From an uncultured Alphaproteobacteria bacterium (lineage in GTDB: Bacteria > Pseudomonadota > Alphaproteobacteria > Caulobacterales > Aquidulcibacteraceae): DNA of 8,531 nt. Below, piece after piece: positions 6,038 through 8,531 of the stretch (position 1 is its first letter; every line of letters starts with the position of its first letter). The notes beneath the pieces are model-generated. The model did not search any database and had not been told where the DNA came from. It saw nothing but the letters and a program-made list of their open reading frames with translations. The translations under genes were made by a program, and so were the position numbers. The DNA lies in contig CALBSY010000096.1 of NCBI GenBank assembly GCA_937967725.1, positions 1-8,531 of the forward strand. The letters run 5' to 3'.

Positions 6038-6573
6038 CGCGCCGGCTCAGCGCGCAGTGGTCCGTTCCAGACCTTGCCGATGCGAACGTCGATCTCGGGG
6101 CCGAGATTGAACCAGGCAAAACGGTCGCGCGTGGCGTCGATGACGACGAAACGATCGCCACGCTCAAGCGTCTGTGAAAGCGTGTTGCGGATTACGCCGG
6201 CCGAGAAGCGGGTGCGCACGAGCCACAGCCCAGGCGCGAGATCGGCGACGGCGCCCATGCTTTCCAGCGCGGCCATGAACGCGTTCCATGATCCGGACAC
6301 GATCTCGGCATGCACGAACACGTTTGCGGCCTCAGCCTGGCTGTCGTTGCTGGGGCGCGGCGGCGTGCGCAGGCCCCTCAGCGCGAGCACTTTGCGCGCT
6401 TCAGTCCAGTCGCCGTCGGGCTTATCGGACACCAGAGTCGTCGGGCGCACGCGGCCTTCGGCGAGGAAACGCGCCATCTGCTCGATCGGATATGGGCCGA
6501 ACGCTTTGCCGCGGACTTGCACCCACCACTTGGCGGTGGACACAGTCGTGGTGGGAGTGGCGACGTCGCTCAC
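6034..6573 (-). CDS. GYF_2 (DUF4339) domain protein with a C-terminal SinR/Cas2-like domain
   Basis: The 179-residue product is soluble with no export signal. Residues about 16-66 (KWWVQVRGKAFGPYPIEQMARFLAEGRVRPTTLV..DWTEA) fit a GYF_2 domain, a small fold normally used to bind proline-rich partners. After a short Pro/Ser linker (70-82), residues about 84-160 show a beta-alpha-beta pattern. The motifs are VFVHAEIVSGSWNAFMAALESMG, then LWLVRTRFSAGVIRNTLSQTL and DRFVVIDATRDRFAWFNLGPE. This resembles the SinR-like ferredoxin fold related to Cas2/VapD. The resemblance is from memory of the family pattern, not an alignment. GTG at 6573 is supported by GGAG eight bases upstream on the minus strand. 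The stop overlaps that of the DUF305 gene by four bases. The PilZ gene upstream on the same strand is 93 bp away. Confidence 0.75.
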   Translation of the reverse strand: MSDVATPTTTVSTAKWWVQVRGKAFGPYPIEQMARFLAEGRVRPTTLVSDKPDGDWTEARKVLALRGLRTPPRPSNDSQAEAANVFVHAEIVSGSWNAFMAALESMGAVADLAPGLWLVRTRFSAGVIRNTLSQTLERGDRFVVIDATRDRFAWFNLGPEIDVRIGKVWNGPLRAEPAR

Positions 6574-6666
6574 GGCTTGTGCTCCGTTTCAAGACGGACG
6601 CGCACTCGCGCCTCCGACGAAACGGAACGGCTGCAATCGCCGTGCCGGTTAAGTTGTAGGGTTTCG

Positions 6667-7284
6667 TTAAGTCTGTTTGCGCGGTTCGAAGTCGATGGCG
6701 AAGCCGGTTTCGGTGAGCCGGGCGACGCGGCCGTAAACGTTGCCGACACGCACCCACACGCCGATCAAGGGCGGCGGGCGCGTGGACTTTATGGTTATGC
6801 CGGCCAAAGAGAAGTCGAGCACTTCGCCCTCATAGGTCTCGCCAGTCTCGAATTCGAGGCGGACATGGTGGGCGCCGTCGCGGATGGTAGGCCGGACCGG
6901 CTCTTCGATGCCTAAGTCGCGGTTAAGGACCAGCGTCAGCTGTTCGGCCATTTTCTCGCGTTTGTGCGCGCTGAAATCGAAGATGATGGCGACTTCGTCG
7001 TCGCCGCACTTACGCGCCACCTTACCGGAGACGCGGCCGAGGCCATCGAGGTAGACCACCACGCGCTCCCCGACCTGCGGCAGTTGGGTGGCGGCGAGCC
7101 GGACATCGCCCGGCGAGATGTCGGCGGTGCGGCAGTCGTGCTCACGCCCAAACGGATCGAGCAGCCGGCCGGTGAGGGAGATGGGCATGCGCCGGAAGCG
7201 GCGACGGTCACGCAGTCCGACTTGGGCGGCAGTGAGCCTGCGGGCGGCGCCCGCCAGGTCGATCTTTTCGGCGGCGTTGCTCAT
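6667..7284 (-). CDS. Tandem PilZ-like domain protein (possible c-di-GMP receptor)
   Basis: The 205-residue product is soluble. The first PilZ-type half covers about residues 26-105. It opens with the arginine block DRRRFRRMPI, giving RxxxR as R28...R32. The partner motif here is DISPGD (55-60) rather than the usual D/NxSxxG. A helix (about 107-123) joins it to a second PilZ-type half (about 132-200). That half carries a complete DFSLAG motif (157-162) but no RxxxR. PilZ proteins bind cyclic di-GMP and act on motility, surface or envelope targets, so a diguanylate signalling role is plausible. Whether it binds the ligand is uncertain because the motif is split. The ATG at 7284 is supported by AGGCGC just upstream on the minus strand. 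It is divergent from the GMC oxidoreductase gene and may share a transcript with the GYF_2 gene downstream. Confidence 0.85.
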   Translation of the reverse strand: MSNAAEKIDLAGAARRLTAAQVGLRDRRRFRRMPISLTGRLLDPFGREHDCRTADISPGDVRLAATQLPQVGERVVVYLDGLGRVSGKVARKCGDDEVAIIFDFSAHKREKMAEQLTLVLNRDLGIEEPVRPTIRDGAHHVRLEFETGETYEGEVLDFSLAGITIKSTRPPPLIGVWVRVGNVYGRVARLTETGFAIDFEPRKQT

Positions 7285-7308
7285 GCGCCTATGAATGCGC
7301 CCTTCATC

Positions 7309-7320
7309 GTAAACGTTTAC
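7309..7320. promoter_or_regulatory. Perfect operator-like palindrome in the PilZ/GMC divergent gap
   Basis: GTAAACGTTTAC is a perfect 12-bp dyad with central CG, 24 bp from the PilZ start and 78 bp from the GMC start. The AAACGTTT core is typical of LacI/GalR-family operators. The same stretch also holds TAAA-N7-TTAA (7310-7324), one base short of the CtrA consensus. Its AT-rich character stands out in a GC-rich background. Which factor, if either, binds is unknown. Confidence 0.45.
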
Positions 7321-7398
7321 TTAAGCTTTGACCGTGGGGCAGGGGTTGGCGCCGCCGGTGCGGCGCGCGATGGTTGACGAAATCAAAAGGGAAGAGAC

Positions 7399-8531
7399 GT
7401 GGCCGAAAGCGAAGATAAAGCGGCGTTCGATTATGTGATCGTGGGCGCAGGGTCGGCAGGTTGCGTCCTGGCAAACCGGCTAAGCGAAGATCCGGATGTA
7501 ACGGTGGCGCTGCTTGAAGCGGGTGGGCGCAACAATTCGCTGTTGGTGAAGATGCCGGCGGGCGTTGGCCAGCTGATCGCCAACAAGGGCGCGACCAATT
7601 GGGGTTTCGACACCGCGCCGCAAAAGCATCTCGATGGGCGGCGGTTGTATCAGCCACGCGGACGCGGCTGGGGCGGATCGTCCGCCATCAATGGCATGAT
7701 CTACATTCGCGGGCACGCGCGCGACTACGATCAGTGGCGGCAGATGGGGCTCACGGGCTGGGGCTACGCGGACGTCCTCCCTTACTTCAAGCGCGCGCAG
7801 GACCATGAAGACGGCGCCGATGCGTGGAATGGCGAAGGCGGACCGCTGAGCGTAACGCGCGGACCTCCGGGGGACCCGATCTACAAAGCGTTCATTCAGG
7901 CGGGGCGTCAGGCCGGTTATCCGGTCACACGCGACTTTAACGGCTATCAACAAGAAGGCGTGGGACCCTATCATCTCACCATTCGCGACGGCGAACGCTG
8001 CAGCGTGGCGCTGAGCTATCTGGCGCCGGTACTCGATCGGCCAAACCTGCGTGTGCTCAGTAATGCGCATGCGGGACGCGTTGTGCTCGAGAACAGGCGG
8101 GCCGTTGGCGTCGAATTCTCGGCTGGTCCCGGCAAGCCAACACAAACAGTGCGAGCGAAGCGCGAAGTGCTGTTGACTGCAGGCGCTTTCCAATCGCCGC
8201 ATCTGCTGCTGCTTTCCGGCATCGGGCCGGCCGATGAACTGAAGCAGGCCGGCGTCACCGTGGAGGTCGACGCACCCGAGGTTGGCAAGAACCTGCAAGA
8301 TCACCTGGATGTTTGCGTCATCTACGAGATGACGAAACCGATCTCGATGTACTCAAAAACCAAAGGCCTGAAGCAGCCGATGATCGGGCTGCAATACCTG
8401 TTGGCGAAGCAAGGTCACGGGCGAACCAATCACTTGCACGCTGGCGCGTTTCTCAAGACCCGCGGCGAACTGGATCGGCCCGATATCCAACTGCACCTGG
8501 TCAACGCTGTAATGTTGGATCATGCGCGGGT
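7399..8531 (+). CDS. GMC-family FAD-dependent oxidoreductase (choline/alcohol dehydrogenase type), 3' end cut by window
   Basis: The readable part has 377 codons and continues past the edge. The family usually has about 530-560 residues, so the substrate-binding end and the C-terminal catalytic His region are not seen. Residues 11-40 form the FAD-binding Rossmann motif (DYVIVGAGSAG, then LLEAGG). The first GMC signature is the RGRGWGGSSAINGMIYIRG region (about 88-106). The second is GAFQSPHLLLLSGIG (about 262-276), followed by EVGKNLQDHLD. These place it with choline dehydrogenase, BetA-like and AlkJ-like alcohol dehydrogenases. The substrate cannot be named, as no bet genes or alkane genes lie nearby. 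The GTG start at 7399 follows an in-frame stop at 7375-7377, with AGGGA six bases upstream. No other good start lies before the FAD motif. The reading frame is uninterrupted. Confidence 0.95.
   Translation, partial: MAESEDKAAFDYVIVGAGSAGCVLANRLSEDPDVTVALLEAGGRNNSLLVKMPAGVGQLIANKGATNWGFDTAPQKHLDGRRLYQPRGRGWGGSSAINGMIYIRGHARDYDQWRQMGLTGWGYADVLPYFKRAQDHEDGADAWNGEGGPLSVTRGPPGDPIYKAFIQAGRQAGYPVTRDFNGYQQEGVGPYHLTIRDGERCSVALSYLAPVLDRPNLRVLSNAHAGRVVLENRRAVGVEFSAGPGKPTQTVRAKREVLLTAGAFQSPHLLLLSGIGPADELKQAGVTVEVDAPEVGKNLQDHLDVCVIYEMTKPISMYSKTKGLKQPMIGLQYLLAKQGHGRTNHLHAGAFLKTRGELDRPDIQLHLVNAVMLDHAR

Noticed and set aside
6034..6573. CRISPR-associated Cas2 or a VapD toxin
   Set aside because: There are no repeats, cas1 or antitoxin nearby, and the N-terminal half is a GYF_2-type domain. 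Only a distant fold resemblance is claimed.
6574..6666. CtrA site or terminator between the PilZ and GYF_2 genes
   Set aside because: Two TTAA words occur at 6649 and 6667 but with the wrong spacing, and no convincing hairpin is visible.
7480..8304. Long antisense open frame (274 codons) on the minus strand
   Set aside because: It lies wholly within the GMC oxidoreductase, whose frame carries clear FAD and GMC motifs. The antisense product has no recognisable domain and is typical of GC-rich shadow frames.

Overview
The window is a GC-rich, gene-dense piece of a bacterial chromosome. Codon use, the GTG starts and the protein families point to an alphaproteobacterium. Most likely it belongs to the Caulobacterales/Hyphomonadales side: PilZ proteins opening with an Arg-rich RxxxR block, an L,D-transpeptidase lipoprotein, Cys-containing TonB-C proteins and CtrA-like intergenic sites all fit. 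This placement is inference. I see no rRNA, tRNA, CRISPR array, transposase, integrase or other sign of a mobile element, and base composition looks uniform.

Layout. Bases 1-158 are a non-coding leader rich in inverted repeats. On the + strand follow a gamma-class carbonic anhydrase-like hexapeptide protein (159-695), an AraC-family regulator (753-1772) and a short unknown protein (1882-2142). A cell-envelope block comes next. It holds an inner-membrane SH3/TonB-C protein (2193-3044, +), a lipoprotein L,D-transpeptidase with PG-binding and LysM-like parts (3122-4285, +), a Tat-type MepK/DUF882 endopeptidase (4286-4861, -), an M23 endopeptidase (4980-5567, +) and a three-helix membrane protein ending in a DUF305 segment (5597-6037, +). 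Two genes on the - strand follow: a GYF_2 protein fused to a SinR/Cas2-like fold (6034-6573) and a tandem PilZ-like protein (6667-7284). A GMC-family flavoprotein oxidoreductase starts at 7399 on the + strand and runs off the right edge.

How the genes fit together. The centre of the window (about 2.2-5.6 kb) looks like a peptidoglycan-remodelling cluster. The L,D-transpeptidase family makes 3-3 (mDAP-mDAP) cross-links. E. coli MepK, which the neighbouring gene closely resembles, cleaves them. The M23 enzyme usually cuts ordinary 4-3 bridges. The SH3/TonB-C protein could link the inner membrane to the wall or outer membrane. The two - strand genes (GYF_2/SinR-like and PilZ) may form a transcription unit with a signalling or regulatory role. 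The carbonic anhydrase, the AraC regulator and the GMC oxidoreductase look like ordinary metabolic genes.

No gene here forms an obviously new multi-gene system. The most unusual items are the GYF_2-SinR/Cas2-like fusion, the TonB-like protein with an acidic rather than Pro/Lys-rich periplasmic spacer, the PilZ protein whose c-di-GMP signature is divided between two domains, and the 3-3 cross-link maker and breaker placed tail to tail with touching stop codons.
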